From positions 1 to 50,745 of the forward strand of contig DIEZ01000061.1 in NCBI GenBank assembly GCA_002418885.1: a stretch of 50,745 nt of DNA. Reading direction: 5' to 3'. Below are positions 25,316-34,569 of this stretch, piece after piece. The DNA is from Syntrophaceae bacterium UBA5761. GTDB lineage: Bacteria > Desulfobacterota > Syntrophia > Syntrophales > UBA4778. Position numbers and translations under genes: made by a program. Below the pieces are notes generated by a model. It was not told the origin of the DNA, searched no databases, and saw only the letters and a program-made list of their open reading frames with translations. How positions within the stretch are numbered: the first letter of the stretch is position 1; each line of letters opens with the position of its first letter.

Positions 25316-26656
25316 ATGTTCGGCCGACATGACGGCAGCAAGGAAAGCGAACCCCGGAAGGGGGCGCAGATTATCGATTACGGCCTCGCCAAGATCAGGG
25401 GGGTTCTCTCGGACCTCCACTTCAGGATATCCGAATACGCCACGTCGGACCGATTCTATGAAGAGTATGAGCTTGCCCTCTACGAATATTTCGAACAACG
25501 GAGCGTCTGCGCCGACGATGAAGAGTTCTTCCCCGACGAATTCTTCCGGGATGAGGAGGAATTCGAACGTTTCATGTCCTGGTATACCATCTATTTCATC
25601 ACGGACGAGCAGAGTAGGACCTTTCCGTCGCTCTATCTGAGGACCAACAGGCATCAGCTCTCGCCGTTCGAAGAGGAGATTCTCAAGAGTTACGAGAGTT
25701 CGTATCTCACCCTGTACGAAGTCCAATGGGTTGAACCGGGCAGGGATTTTCTGCTGAAGGACATCTTCGCCGGACGGACACTACTGGTGCAGGACCCCAT
25801 GTTTGCCAGGATACTATGCAAATGGGACGTCCTCTACGCCGGGCTCGTAAGCAGCCGAAGGTCGACCTTCCTGGGGGGGTTCGACCCCGTCATCATCCCA
25901 CCCCAGCTTCGTAATTTCCTCCAGAAGGAAATCCTCGACCGCTTCGAGGATGTGCGGCCGCAGTACGGCGTCCTCGCGGAGTTCCTGAGGATTAATTCAG
26001 CCGAGATAAGCGCCTTGGTCGACAAGGCACTGGACGCCTACTACGAAGAACCGTTCCTCAACAATGACGGCGACCTGCTGTGTCTGGCGACGCTCCATTA
26101 CCGGGTCACGGACCCCGATGCTTTTTCAAGAAAGTTGGACGGATCTCCGCTCTTCAGCCTGAAGCCGCATCCATCGACTGGGAAAAAAACCTACATATGG
26201 GTTCGCCCGGCAAAAGAGGGGCAAAGAGTTTCCGACGCGCCCCCCCTGGGAACCTTGGTGATCGAAAAGAACAAGCTCAGGGCCGAATGCAACTCGCGGG
26301 AACGGGCGGAAAAGCTGAGGGCTCTCCTGGATGAATCGTTTCTTCCTTACCTCCGATACCTGACGACGATCTGCGAGGACCCCGGCAGGAACCCAATTCT
26401 TCCCGAAGGCACAGATGACGGAGGATACGGATTACAACAGGGTTTAGAGTGTGATGCCTGGTTAGACAGAGAAAATCCCGCCCTCGGCGGCATGACGCCC
26501 CGCGAAGCGGCCGTGGCCCCGGGGGTAAGGGAACACCTTATCGACCTCCTCAAGGAGATAGAGAACGAAGACGACAGAATGGTCCGTCTCGGCCTCAGCA
26601 AAGTCAAGCACCCCGCCTTCCCCGTCGAGAAAATCATGAAGGAACTGGGATTGTAA
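25316..26656 (+). CDS. uncharacterised acidic protein
   Basis: 447 residues from the ATG at 25316, which has AGGAGGG 12 bases upstream; a TTG at 25265 would add 17. I do not recognise the protein. It is rich in E, D, F and Y in the first 150 residues, with no membrane segment or signal peptide. Near the C-terminus ENPALGGMTPREAA followed by REHLIDLLKEIE resembles the W-x-N-P-x-L-G-G-x-T-P toxin-binding tail of MbcA/ParS/Xre proteins and some uncharacterised families, but the rest does not. It stands between kup and the MORN-repeat gene with 5 bp to the latter, so they are surely co-transcribed. Function unknown. Confidence 0.7.
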   Translation: MFGRHDGSKESEPRKGAQIIDYGLAKIRGVLSDLHFRISEYATSDRFYEEYELALYEYFEQRSVCADDEEFFPDEFFRDEEEFERFMSWYTIYFITDEQSRTFPSLYLRTNRHQLSPFEEEILKSYESSYLTLYEVQWVEPGRDFLLKDIFAGRTLLVQDPMFARILCKWDVLYAGLVSSRRSTFLGGFDPVIIPPQLRNFLQKEILDRFEDVRPQYGVLAEFLRINSAEISALVDKALDAYYEEPFLNNDGDLLCLATLHYRVTDPDAFSRKLDGSPLFSLKPHPSTGKKTYIWVRPAKEGQRVSDAPPLGTLVIEKNKLRAECNSRERAEKLRALLDESFLPYLRYLTTICEDPGRNPILPEGTDDGGYGLQQGLECDAWLDRENPALGGMTPREAAVAPGVREHLIDLLKEIENEDDRMVRLGLSKVKHPAFPVEKIMKELGL

Positions 26657-26661
26657 AAATA

Positions 26662-27351
26662 ATGTCCCTATCGCTCTTCAGAAAAAAAGGTGTCCAAGAG
26701 GTCGTCAGCCATTACGAAAACAACACGGTCAAGGAAAAGAAGACCTATGTGGACGGAAGACTCCACGGCGATTACGTGTCTTACTATGATAACGGCCAGG
26801 TGATGCTCAAGTTGCATTACGAGAAAGGCTTGAGAGAAGGGGAAGCGGTCAGCTATTACAAGAACGGCCAGATACGGGAAAAGGGGACCTTCCGCAAGGA
26901 CCGGTTGGAAGGCGAATACCTTTCCTGGTATGAGAACGGCCAGGTCAAGGAACGCGAATTTTACAAAGACGGGAAACCAGACGGATCTTACATCCTTTAC
27001 CTGCAGAACGGCCAGGTCAAGGAAGAAGAAAATTTCCTGGACGGAAAATTCCACGGCCCATATGTGTCCTACTACAAGACCGGGGAGGTCCGCGAAAAAG
27101 GATTTTTCCAAAACGACAAACGTGAAGGTGAATTCGTCTCTTACTACAGAAACGGTAAGATAAGGGCAAAAGCCCTCTACAGAAACGACAGACTCGTAGA
27201 AGAGTTCAAGACCTTCGACAGGGAAGGCAGGCTTCTGACGGGGGAAGGCAAGGAGGATGAAGAGGCCGCCATCGTGGAGGAGGAGGCAATCGAGGAGAAA
27301 AATAAGGAATTCGACGACATGCTGAAGAGTCTGAAGGCCTCCGAAGAATAG
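26662..27351 (+). CDS. MORN-repeat (YwqK-like) protein
   Basis: 229 residues made of about eight MORN_2 repeats of exactly 24 residues; the N-G position recurs at 20, 44, 68, 92, 116, 140 (T), 164 and 188. The unit reads roughly G-x-Y-V-S-Y-Y-x-N-G-Q-V-x-x-K-x-x-Y. The tail (~195-229) is acidic and helical with no repeats. There is no signal peptide, so it is probably cytoplasmic. MORN_2 proteins form elongated beta sheets and are often labelled YwqK antitoxins, but no toxin gene is beside it. It begins 5 bp after the uncharacterised gene, hence probably its partner. Confidence 0.85.
   Translation: MSLSLFRKKGVQEVVSHYENNTVKEKKTYVDGRLHGDYVSYYDNGQVMLKLHYEKGLREGEAVSYYKNGQIREKGTFRKDRLEGEYLSWYENGQVKEREFYKDGKPDGSYILYLQNGQVKEEENFLDGKFHGPYVSYYKTGEVREKGFFQNDKREGEFVSYYRNGKIRAKALYRNDRLVEEFKTFDREGRLLTGEGKEDEEAAIVEEEAIEEKNKEFDDMLKSLKASEE
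26701..27246 (+). repeat. array of 72-bp coding repeats (MORN_2)
   Basis: In-frame repeats of 24 codons with a strict period over residues ~14-195 of the gene starting at 26662. Repeat copies have diverged at DNA level (AACGGCCAG recurs at four copies), so they are old rather than freshly expanded. Confidence 0.75.
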
Positions 27352-27400
27352 TAACCGAAGAGATCAGACGCTGCAAGAGCGACACGAAGAGGGAAGGACC

Positions 27401-28240
27401 ATGGAGAAAACCATGCTGATCCCCACGGACGGTTCGGATTACAGCGGAAAAGCCCTCGAGTACGGGATATACGTCGCAAAATACCTCGACGCCAAACTCT
27501 TCGGCCTTCACGTCGTGGACGTCAAGATCGTCCGGGGACCGCTATTCAGCGACATCGCTTTTTACAGCGGGATGCCCGCCTACTACGATTTCCTCCCCAA
27601 GATAGAAGAGGCCCTGAACAAACGGGGTGACAAGATCCTCGAAACCTTTCGGCAGCGGTGTGAAAAAGCCGGAACGCCGGTAGAGACCAGAAAAATCTTG
27701 GGACTTATCGACGAAGTCATCGTGGAGGAGGGGAAAAAGGCGGACTGGATCCTGCTTGCCCGGCGGGGAGAGCATCACCACCTGAGCGTCGGCGGACTCC
27801 TTGGGTCGACTACCGGTGCGGTCGTCCGTAAGTCGAGGATACCGGTGATGGTCACACCCGCCGATTTCAGAGAGATCGAGAGCATGGGGATCGCCTACGA
27901 CGGGAGCCCCCCTGCCGACAGGGCCTTGAAGGTAGCGGCCGAGGTGTCCGCCAAGACCAAATGGCCGCTGACCACCCTCATCATAACAGGCGATGCGAAG
28001 ACCGCCGCGGACCTCTCCGCGAAGGTGGAAGACGCCGTCGAACCCTATGGTGTCGATAACGCCTTAGTCGTCCTGGAAGGGAAGGCCGACCGGGAGATCA
28101 TGAATTTCATCAAAGAAGGCGCCGTCGAGCTGATGGTGATGGGTGCGCACAGCCGCGGCCGCCTCAGGGAGTTATTCCTGGGAAGCACGACAGCCCACGT
28201 CATCAGCAGCAGTCCGATACCTGCCCTGATCATCCATTAG
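27401..28240 (+). CDS. universal stress protein, two UspA domains
   Basis: 279 residues. Domain 1 (~1-150) begins MLIPTDGSDYSGKALEY and ends in a nucleotide-binding-like LLARRGEHHHLSVGGLLGST, where the first G-x2-G is altered. Domain 2 (~160-279) begins GIAYDGSPPADRALK and has an intact GAHSRGRLRELFLGSTT motif, so ATP binding is most likely in domain 2. It converges with surE, 17 bp apart. A fused pair like this is usual in anaerobes. It closes the stress/potassium gene run that starts at 21.3 kb. Confidence 0.9.
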   Translation: MEKTMLIPTDGSDYSGKALEYGIYVAKYLDAKLFGLHVVDVKIVRGPLFSDIAFYSGMPAYYDFLPKIEEALNKRGDKILETFRQRCEKAGTPVETRKILGLIDEVIVEEGKKADWILLARRGEHHHLSVGGLLGSTTGAVVRKSRIPVMVTPADFREIESMGIAYDGSPPADRALKVAAEVSAKTKWPLTTLIITGDAKTAADLSAKVEDAVEPYGVDNALVVLEGKADREIMNFIKEGAVELMVMGAHSRGRLRELFLGSTTAHVISSSPIPALIIH

Positions 28241-28257
28241 AATTAGAGTTTTATCCG

Positions 28258-29025
28258 TCAAGATTTTAGCTCGCCGATGCTCATCCTGAGCTTTTCCAGC
28301 GCGCCGTAGTGGGTCAGGTCGTAGTAGATCGGCGTAATCGTTATGTAACCTTCCTGGAGGCGCGACATGTCCGTATCCTCTTCCTCGCCCTCCGAAAGCT
28401 GGGGCTCTCCGGCAAGCCAGTAATAGATGTTGTCCCGCGGGTCCGTACGCCTTTCGAAGATTTCCATCAGCCTCGCCCTTCCCTGCTTGACGACGGCCAC
28501 ACCCTTGATTTCCTCTTCCGGAACCGCCGGGATATTGACGTTCAAGGGAACGTTCTTCAAGGGGTTCTCCCTGAGCATGAACCGGGCCATCCTGCGGGCG
28601 AAACGGGCGGCAAAGGCGAAATCGGCGTCACGGCGGGTATCCAAAGAAACGGCGATAGCGGGAACACCGAGGATAGCCCCCTCCGTCGCGGCGGATACCG
28701 TCCCGGAATATATCACATTGATCCCCACGTTCGCCCCGAGATTTATCCCGGATACTACGAGGTCGACAGGCTCCTGCGACAGTTCTCGGATACCGACCTT
28801 AACACAATCCGCCGGTGTTCCCGACACGGCGTACCCCCAGAAGGCCCCGTTTTTTCTCGCGCGCCTTACCATCAGTGGCCTCGTGAGGGTTATTGCATGC
28901 CCCACAGCGCTCTGTTCAGCTTCGGGGGCAACGATGAGACACTCTGCATCCTGCGAAAGCTCACCGTAAAGGGCGCTTAACCCCCTCGCATATATCCCGT
29001 CGTCGTTGGTTAGAAGAAAATTCAT
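28258..29025 (-). CDS. surE: 5'/3'-nucleotidase SurE
   Basis: 255 residues, the usual SurE length. The N-terminus FLLTNDDGIYARGL holds the metal ligands N7, D8 and D9; SGINLGANVG and YSGTVSAATEGA are the other conserved segments around the active site. It dephosphorylates nucleoside monophosphates in the cytoplasm, typically in stationary phase. It follows dnaK on the same strand at 133 bp, with two hairpins in the gap, so it may be partly co-transcribed with the heat-shock operon or use its own promoter. Complete. Confidence 0.95.
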   Translation of the reverse strand: MNFLLTNDDGIYARGLSALYGELSQDAECLIVAPEAEQSAVGHAITLTRPLMVRRARKNGAFWGYAVSGTPADCVKVGIRELSQEPVDLVVSGINLGANVGINVIYSGTVSAATEGAILGVPAIAVSLDTRRDADFAFAARFARRMARFMLRENPLKNVPLNVNIPAVPEEEIKGVAVVKQGRARLMEIFERRTDPRDNIYYWLAGEPQLSEGEEEDTDMSRLQEGYITITPIYYDLTHYGALEKLRMSIGELKS

Positions 29026-29043
29026 CGTTCGTCCTCAATAACG

Positions 29044-29082
29044 GAAAAGGCCCGAAAAATCAACTGAACGACTCCCGGGCCT
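29044..29082 (-). terminator. possible intrinsic terminator after dnaK
   Basis: Read on the minus strand: AGGCCCG, 21-base loop, CGGGCCT followed by TTT. The stem is G+C-rich, but the loop is long and the T-run short, so termination may be partial. It ends 19 bp before the surE start. Confidence 0.4.
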
Positions 29083-29100
29083 CCCGTTACGGACACGTAG

Positions 29101-29129
29101 CGTCATGGTAAAACAACCTCACCATGACG
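29101..29129 (-). other. perfect 9-bp hairpin beyond the dnaK stop
   Basis: CGTCATGGT and ACCATGACG flank an 11-base loop, 29 bp after the dnaK stop. No adjacent T-run on the minus strand. It could protect the 3' end of the gmhA-grpE-dnaK mRNA. Confidence 0.4.
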
Positions 29130-29158
29130 ACTTTCTCGCTTTTTTGCCTTCTTTACCC

Positions 29159-31069
29159 CTATTTCACCTCTTCAAAGTCTGCGTCAACCACGTTTTCGTC
29201 TTTCTTGCCGCCGCCTCCCGCTGCCGCCTCGGGACCTGCGCCCGAGCTACCCGCGCCGGTTTGCGCCGTCTTGGCATACATGGCCTCCGCCAACTTGTGG
29301 GACGCCTGGGTCAACTCTTCCTGGGCGGCTCGGATAGCACCGACATCATCGCTTTCCAGGGTCTTCCGGAGTTTTGCGATCGCCTCCTCAATCCGCGACT
29401 TCTCGGCCGAACCGATTTTATCCCCGAATTCCTTGATATTACGCTCGATGCTGTAGGCGAAACTGTCTGCCTCGTTCCTCACCTCGATCAATTCTTTTCG
29501 TTTGCGGTCTTCTTCCGAATGCATCTCGGCTTCTTTGACCAGTTTGTCGATCTCCTCCTTGGAGAGGCCGCTAGAAGCGGTGATACGGATGCTCTGCTCT
29601 TTGCCCGTACCGAGGTCTTTGGCCGAGACATGAACGATACCGTTGGCATCGATGTCGAAAGTCACCTCAATCTGCGGAACACCACGGGGGGCGGGCGGAA
29701 TACCGACGAGCTCGAAGCGCCCCAGCGTCTTGTTGTCGGCGGCCATGGTGCGCTCTCCCTGAAGGACGTGGATGGTCACAGCCGTCTGGTTGTCGGCGGC
29801 CGTAGAAAAGATCTGACTTTTCCGCGTAGGAATCGTCGTGTTCTTTTCGATGAGCTTCGTCATGACCCCGCCCAGCGTCTCGATACCGAGGGACAGGGGT
29901 GTCACGTCCAGGAGCAGCACGTCCTTGACTTCCCCGGTGAGCACACCCGCCTGGATGGCGGCGCCGATGGCCACTACCTCGTCGGGGTTCACACCCTTGT
30001 GCGGCTCCTTCCCGAAGATCTCCTTCACCTTCTGCTGGACGCGGGGCATACGCGTCATGCCGCCGACGAGAATTACTTCGTCAACCTGGTTAGCGGCCAG
30101 ACCCGCATCCTGCAGAGCGATCCGACAGGGCTGCTCCAGCTTGGCGATAAGGTCTTCCACGAGGGCCTCGAGCTTTGACCTTGTTATCTTCATCGTGAGG
30201 TGTTTGGGACCCGAGGCGTCCGCCGTGATGAAAGGAAGGTTGATGTCCGTCTCCAGGGTCGTCGAAAGCTCCATCTTCGCTTTCTCCGCCGCCTCTTTTA
30301 TCCTCTGAAGGGCCATCCGGTCCTTCCGGAGGTCTATCCCCTGGTCCTTCTTGAACTCGTCGCAAATGTAATCTATCAATTTCTGGTCGAAATCCTCGCC
30401 GCCCAGATGGGTATCGCCGTTCGTCGATTTGACCTCGAAAACACCTTCCCCCAATTCAAGGATGGATATATCGAAAGTGCCGCCTCCGAGGTCAAAGACG
30501 GCGATCTTTTCGTCTTTCTTCTTGTCCAGCCCGTAAGCAAGGGCAGCCGCCGTCGGCTCGTTGATGATCCTGACGACGTTCAACCCGGCGATGGTTCCGG
30601 CATCCTTGGTGGCCTGCCTCTGGGAATCGTTGAAATAGGCAGGCACGGTGATCACGGCGTCCTTCACCTTTTCCCCCAGGTAATCTTCCGCCACCTCCTT
30701 CATCTTTCCGAGGACCATCGCCGATATCTCGGCAGGGCTATAGTTGCGACCACGCACCGTCACCTGCGCATCCCCGTTCGGGGCCTCCGTAATCTTGTAA
30801 GCGATTACGGTCTTGTCGTACTGCACCTCGTTGGAGTTGTACTTGCGCCCGATGAGCCTTTTAATCGCGTAAATCGTATTTTCGGGGTTGGTGATCGCCT
30901 GCCGTTTGGCGGCCTGACCCACCAACCGTTCACCTTTATCCGTGAAAGCCACCACGGAAGGCGTCGTACGACTACCCTCTTGATTTGGAATGACAACCGG
31001 TTCTCCTCCTATCATGACGGCGACGCAAGAGTTGGTCGTGCCCAGGTCGATTCCTATTGTTTTTCCCAT
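29159..31069 (-). CDS. dnaK: chaperone DnaK (Hsp70)
   Basis: 636 residues from the ATG at 31069: AAGGAGG lies nine bases before it, while an ATG at 31078 touches that site. The ATPase domain starts [14 protein letters not shown] and contains [12 protein letters not shown] and [11 protein letters not shown]; the substrate domain follows with [17 protein letters not shown], and the lid ends in a Gly/Ala-rich linker and DADFEEVK. It folds proteins in the cytoplasm with GrpE and DnaJ. grpE lies immediately upstream (20 bp), but no dnaJ is in the window. Full length. Confidence 0.97.
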   Translation of the reverse strand: MGKTIGIDLGTTNSCVAVMIGGEPVVIPNQEGSRTTPSVVAFTDKGERLVGQAAKRQAITNPENTIYAIKRLIGRKYNSNEVQYDKTVIAYKITEAPNGDAQVTVRGRNYSPAEISAMVLGKMKEVAEDYLGEKVKDAVITVPAYFNDSQRQATKDAGTIAGLNVVRIINEPTAAALAYGLDKKKDEKIAVFDLGGGTFDISILELGEGVFEVKSTNGDTHLGGEDFDQKLIDYICDEFKKDQGIDLRKDRMALQRIKEAAEKAKMELSTTLETDINLPFITADASGPKHLTMKITRSKLEALVEDLIAKLEQPCRIALQDAGLAANQVDEVILVGGMTRMPRVQQKVKEIFGKEPHKGVNPDEVVAIGAAIQAGVLTGEVKDVLLLDVTPLSLGIETLGGVMTKLIEKNTTIPTRKSQIFSTAADNQTAVTIHVLQGERTMAADNKTLGRFELVGIPPAPRGVPQIEVTFDIDANGIVHVSAKDLGTGKEQSIRITASSGLSKEEIDKLVKEAEMHSEEDRKRKELIEVRNEADSFAYSIERNIKEFGDKIGSAEKSRIEEAIAKLRKTLESDDVGAIRAAQEELTQASHKLAEAMYAKTAQTGAGSSGAGPEAAAGGGGKKDENVVDADFEEVK

Positions 31070-31089
31070 TTGATTCATCCTCCTTCAAT

Positions 31090-31701
31090 TTAATTCTTAT
31101 CCTGCCCTTTCTCTCCGGCCGCTTTCTTCTTCGATACGGCAACCTTCGCAGCCCTCAATAGACGGTCGTTCAGCATGTAGCCCGCCTCAAGCTCCTCGAC
31201 TACGGTTCCTTCCTCATGCTCATCGCTCTCCGTCAACATAAAAGCCTCATGTATTTCCGGGTCGAAGGTTTGTCCAACGGACTCGACCCGCTTGACCCCG
31301 TGTCGCTCCAGAAAGGTCAGAAGCTGCTCCTTGATCATCCGGACGCCTTCGATAAAGGAGTCCACGTCCTTCACTTCGTTGGAACGACTTAAAGCCCTGT
31401 CGAGGCTGTCCAAAATGGGCAGAAGATCTTTTATTATTCTTTCGTTGGCGTATTTGAGGATATCCGCCCGGTCCTTTGCCGCGTACTTCTTGTAGTTCTC
31501 AAGATCCGCAACCGCCCTTAAGTACCTTTCGTAATTTTCCGCCGCTTCCTTTTCTTTTTCCCTGAGATTCATTTCGAGGTCTTCACCCGCCGGCCGCTCG
31601 ACCTTGGGAATATCCTCCTGCAGGCCGTTGTGACCCGCCGCTTCGCTTTTCCTTGCCTTCTCTTTTCTGTCTTCCGGTTTCTTTTTCATCATCTTCATCA
31701 T
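31090..31701 (-). CDS. grpE: nucleotide exchange factor GrpE
   Basis: 203 residues from the ATG at 31701, which begins MMKMMKKKPEDRKEK; longer frames overlap gmhA and were not chosen. A long N-terminal coiled coil (~40-95, EKEKEAAENYERYLRAVADL) is followed by the four-helix region and the C-terminal beta domain with VGQTFDPEIHEAFMLTES and AGYMLNDRLLRAAKVAV, the GrpE signature. It dimerises and exchanges ADP on DnaK. dnaK starts 20 bp downstream. The ribosome site is weak, which suggests coupling to gmhA translation. Confidence 0.93.
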   Translation of the reverse strand: MMKMMKKKPEDRKEKARKSEAAGHNGLQEDIPKVERPAGEDLEMNLREKEKEAAENYERYLRAVADLENYKKYAAKDRADILKYANERIIKDLLPILDSLDRALSRSNEVKDVDSFIEGVRMIKEQLLTFLERHGVKRVESVGQTFDPEIHEAFMLTESDEHEEGTVVEELEAGYMLNDRLLRAAKVAVSKKKAAGEKGQDKN

Positions 31702-31720
31702 CGACTTAAAATCACCCGTT

Positions 31721-32323
31721 TCATCCCGATTGTTTCGCGTCCGGCCTCTTAAACAACCTGAAATCGACCATCTCACAGATGACATGGCCGACGGTTATGT
31801 GCGTCTCCTGGATTCGGGGCACACTGCCCGACGGAACATTCAAGGCAACGTCCACTATCCCTGCGACCCGTCCCCCGTCTTTCCCGGTCAATCCTACGGT
31901 AAACATCCCCATTTTCTTTGCCGTTTCGAGGGCTTTCAAGACGTTCGGGGAAGACCCGCTCGTGCTGAACCCCCAGGCGATGTCTCCCGCCTGTCCGATC
32001 GCCCGAATCTGCTTGTCGAACACCTCGGAAAAATCATAGTCATTTGCGATACTGGTGATGATCGAGGTGTCGGTTGTCAGGGCTATTGCCGGCAACGGCG
32101 GTCTCTCGATCTGGAAGCGATTGACGAACTCGGCGGCTATGTGCTGGGCATCCGCGGCGCTTCCCCCATTTCCGAAAAGAAGAACCTTCTTGCCCCCTTT
32201 CAGCGCTGCCGTGACAACATCCACCACCCTAACGAGTTTACTGAGGTTTTCGTTAAGGAAGGCCTCTTTGACCTGATTGCTTTCCCTGAACAGCCGAACG
32301 ACTATATCTTCGATATCTTCCAT
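31721..32323 (-). CDS. gmhA: sedoheptulose-7-phosphate isomerase (SIS domain)
   Basis: 200 residues. GNGGSAADAQHIAAEFVNRF, FSTSGSSPNVLKAL and ETHITVGHVICEMVD are the conserved GmhA segments, including the H and E residues of the active site. It makes D-glycero-D-manno-heptose-7-phosphate, the first step towards the LPS inner-core heptose or other heptosylated glycans. A DiaA-type replication role is possible for this SIS subfamily but less likely with this motif set. It is the first gene behind a good promoter and shares an operon with grpE and dnaK, an unusual pairing. Confidence 0.88.
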   Translation of the reverse strand: MEDIEDIVVRLFRESNQVKEAFLNENLSKLVRVVDVVTAALKGGKKVLLFGNGGSAADAQHIAAEFVNRFQIERPPLPAIALTTDTSIITSIANDYDFSEVFDKQIRAIGQAGDIAWGFSTSGSSPNVLKALETAKKMGMFTVGLTGKDGGRVAGIVDVALNVPSGSVPRIQETHITVGHVICEMVDFRLFKRPDAKQSG

Positions 32324-32382
32324 CTATCATCCAAATATCACTGAATTATTTCCAACGGCTGCCGCCCTTTCAACTGCTCACT

Positions 32383-32411
32383 AATTTATTAATCGCTTCC
32401 TGCGGTGTCAA
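32383..32411 (-). promoter_or_regulatory. promoter of the gmhA-grpE-dnaK operon
   Basis: On the minus strand: perfect TTGACA (32406-32411), 17-bp spacer, TAAATT (32383-32388). Transcription would start near 32376, about 53 nt before the gmhA ATG. No sigma-32-type CTTGAA/CCCAT pair or CIRCE inverted repeat was seen. Confidence 0.55.
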
Positions 32412-32455
32412 GGGTGACAGAAAACTTTTAGGAAAGAGAAAATTCGGGACGGCAT

Positions 32456-34504
32456 CTAAAATTTGATTCTTCGCGAATCCTTCAACTCGGCCAGCTTGCC
32501 GCGGTTGAGGTCCGACACCCGGGCGCAATACCCGGGAATTCTCGTTATCTTTTCCACGGCTTGCGACCCGCAGAGGGGACAGTTGTCCCGGTGGCCCCTG
32601 AACGTCTTCAGGCACCGGGTACAACTCGTGAAATCTGGAGAAAAGGTGATTTGATCGTTCGAAGTATTTCTGAAAGTCCCTTCGACGAAGCTCGCGAGAA
32701 CCTCGGCCGGGGGTCGCCCTTCCCCCAACCAGATAGACGTATTGACCGTCCCCGCGATGAAGGGGTGGAAGCGCCCTTCTCCTTCAACCCTTTCCATCGG
32801 CGATACATCGGCTTTGACACCGAACTGGGTGGAGTTGGTGTAGTAAACCCCACCCCGGGATATGTCGCCGCAGATAAACCGTCCCGATCGGGGGGCAAAG
32901 GACCGCAGGTCGAGCCTTGCGAAGCGGTAGGCCGTGCTTTCGGCGGGCGTCTGTTCCAGGATGAGACGCATTCTGAGCTTCTTGCCGAGGCCGTCGACCA
33001 GTTTCCTGAGATGGGTAACGACCTTCAGGCCGAAACGCAAGGCTTCCGGCGATTCGTGGAGTTGACTGCCTCTGTGGATGAGGGCAAGTTCATTCAGGCC
33101 GACGACCCCCACCGGGTAGACGGCCTGATCCATCCGCAGGAAGGAATGGCCGTCCTTCTTCATCGCAAGGAAGGAAAGGGGACCCTCATCCCCGTAAGCC
33201 AGCAATTTCTCGATAAAATACTTCTTCTGTGTTTGCGCCTTCGCGGCAAGTTCCACCTCCTCGGTAAGGAGAGAAAAAAGACGTTCGTCGTTCCTTTCGG
33301 CCCGGTAGCCGAGCCGCGGCAAGTTCAGCGTCACCGTTCCGATGGACGCCCAACGCGTCTCCCAGGGCATCGCAACGACCCCGCCTGTCCAGGCCGGGAT
33401 GCGGTAACGGGAGGACACCCGCAGGCCGTCCGCCCGGTCGAAAACGAAGCTCACATTCCCCTTTTCGGCGGCGGTCACGCAAACATCCAAAAGGAAGGCC
33501 CTCCCTTCCGGGTCCTCAAAAACAGCCCCTGTCACGTGAAAGATCGGCCGGGGGAAAAAGAAGGGCCTTCCCGCGGCGTCTCCCTCCCTGAAGACCTCCA
33601 TCAGGGCACGAAGGAATCTCCCGGCGTCCGCCCGATAGTCGGCGAAGCCTTTCCCCGTCGGTTCACCGCCGGGCCCGATGACGGGGGAACCTTGGAGATG
33701 CGGCGGCAGATCCCAGTAAAGGTTGATGTCCGTGAACATTGTCTGTCCGCCCTTGGCGAAGGCAAGTTGGGAGAATTCATAGACCAGCCGCTGGGCAAGC
33801 TGCCCGACTTCCGCGTCGCTTCGCCCGGCGAGATAGGGGGCGAAGGAAAAATTGACGGCGTCCCATTCGAGCGAGGCGGCGAAGTTTCCCTGAAGCACCG
33901 CGCTGAACCGGACCATGTGGGCGAGGAGGACGTCGGCATGCCTGGCCGGCTTGGCTGCCGAGGAGGATCCGGGAAGGCTGAGGCCGAATTTCTTCACATA
34001 CTCGAGGGACACACTCGAGCAGTAAGGCCGGTCTATGTGGCCGAGTTTGTGCAAATGGATGTCGCCGGAGAGATGGGCCTCGGCCACGTCCCGGGAAAAG
34101 ACACTGTGGAGGGCATACTCCCTCTTGACCCCCTCGGCAAGCGTGAGGTTCGTCCCTTCCGGCCGGTGAGGGACGTTGGCGTTTTCTTTGTTTCTGCTGA
34201 CGATCAGCCTGCCGATGTCGTAAAGGGGAAAGCCGATCCGGGTGTGGAGCCTCCTTGCCTCTTCGAAGCCCCGCTCGATGAGCTTTGCGTTGACGAGCTC
34301 CCGGATGAGGGGTGCCGTCAGCGTGACTATTCCCGAAGCAAAGACCTGTCTTTCCACCTCGCGGCTTATTTCCCCGGCCGTCTCTTCGTCGAGGTCGGCC
34401 TCCAGGACCAGGGCGTCGACTATGCGGCGCCGGTCCCACTCCACAACCTCGTCATTCGAGGTCCTGACGAAGAGGCTGATTTCCGTCGCTTCCTTGTCGG
34501 TCAT
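32456..34504 (-). CDS. nrdD: anaerobic ribonucleoside-triphosphate reductase (class III)
   Basis: 682 residues. An ATP-cone regulatory domain (~10-100) precedes the reductase barrel. Near the end a zinc site shows as CTRC...CPLC (four cysteines), then the glycyl-radical loop RIPGYC with G658, followed by NRGKLAELKDS, as in the shorter NrdD forms of T. maritima and methanogens. It reduces NTPs to dNTPs without oxygen and marks an anaerobic lifestyle. The activating radical SAM enzyme NrdG is not beside it. The ribosome site is weak. The Cys directly following G-Y is unusual to my eye. Confidence 0.93.
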   Translation of the reverse strand: MTDKEATEISLFVRTSNDEVVEWDRRRIVDALVLEADLDEETAGEISREVERQVFASGIVTLTAPLIRELVNAKLIERGFEEARRLHTRIGFPLYDIGRLIVSRNKENANVPHRPEGTNLTLAEGVKREYALHSVFSRDVAEAHLSGDIHLHKLGHIDRPYCSSVSLEYVKKFGLSLPGSSSAAKPARHADVLLAHMVRFSAVLQGNFAASLEWDAVNFSFAPYLAGRSDAEVGQLAQRLVYEFSQLAFAKGGQTMFTDINLYWDLPPHLQGSPVIGPGGEPTGKGFADYRADAGRFLRALMEVFREGDAAGRPFFFPRPIFHVTGAVFEDPEGRAFLLDVCVTAAEKGNVSFVFDRADGLRVSSRYRIPAWTGGVVAMPWETRWASIGTVTLNLPRLGYRAERNDERLFSLLTEEVELAAKAQTQKKYFIEKLLAYGDEGPLSFLAMKKDGHSFLRMDQAVYPVGVVGLNELALIHRGSQLHESPEALRFGLKVVTHLRKLVDGLGKKLRMRLILEQTPAESTAYRFARLDLRSFAPRSGRFICGDISRGGVYYTNSTQFGVKADVSPMERVEGEGRFHPFIAGTVNTSIWLGEGRPPAEVLASFVEGTFRNTSNDQITFSPDFTSCTRCLKTFRGHRDNCPLCGSQAVEKITRIPGYCARVSDLNRGKLAELKDSRRIKF

Positions 34505-34569
34505 AGATAAAAGCTCAAAGTGCCCGCTCCAAAGTTCACGAGAAGGGATGCGGATGTTCCTGAAGTTCG

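Noticed and set aside
26662..27351. YwqK-type antitoxin of a toxin-antitoxin pair
   Set aside because: The repeats fit MORN_2, but neither neighbour looks like a toxin (no nuclease or WXG/YwqJ domain), so the antitoxin label would be a name without support.
29105..31093. Long open frames opposite dnaK on the plus strand
   Set aside because: They are by-products of the G+C-rich codon pattern of dnaK; translations show no domain and no ribosome sites.
32561..34510. A 649-codon open frame opposite nrdD
   Set aside because: It mirrors the whole nrdD gene with a repetitive E/G/P/R-rich composition and has no recognisable domain.
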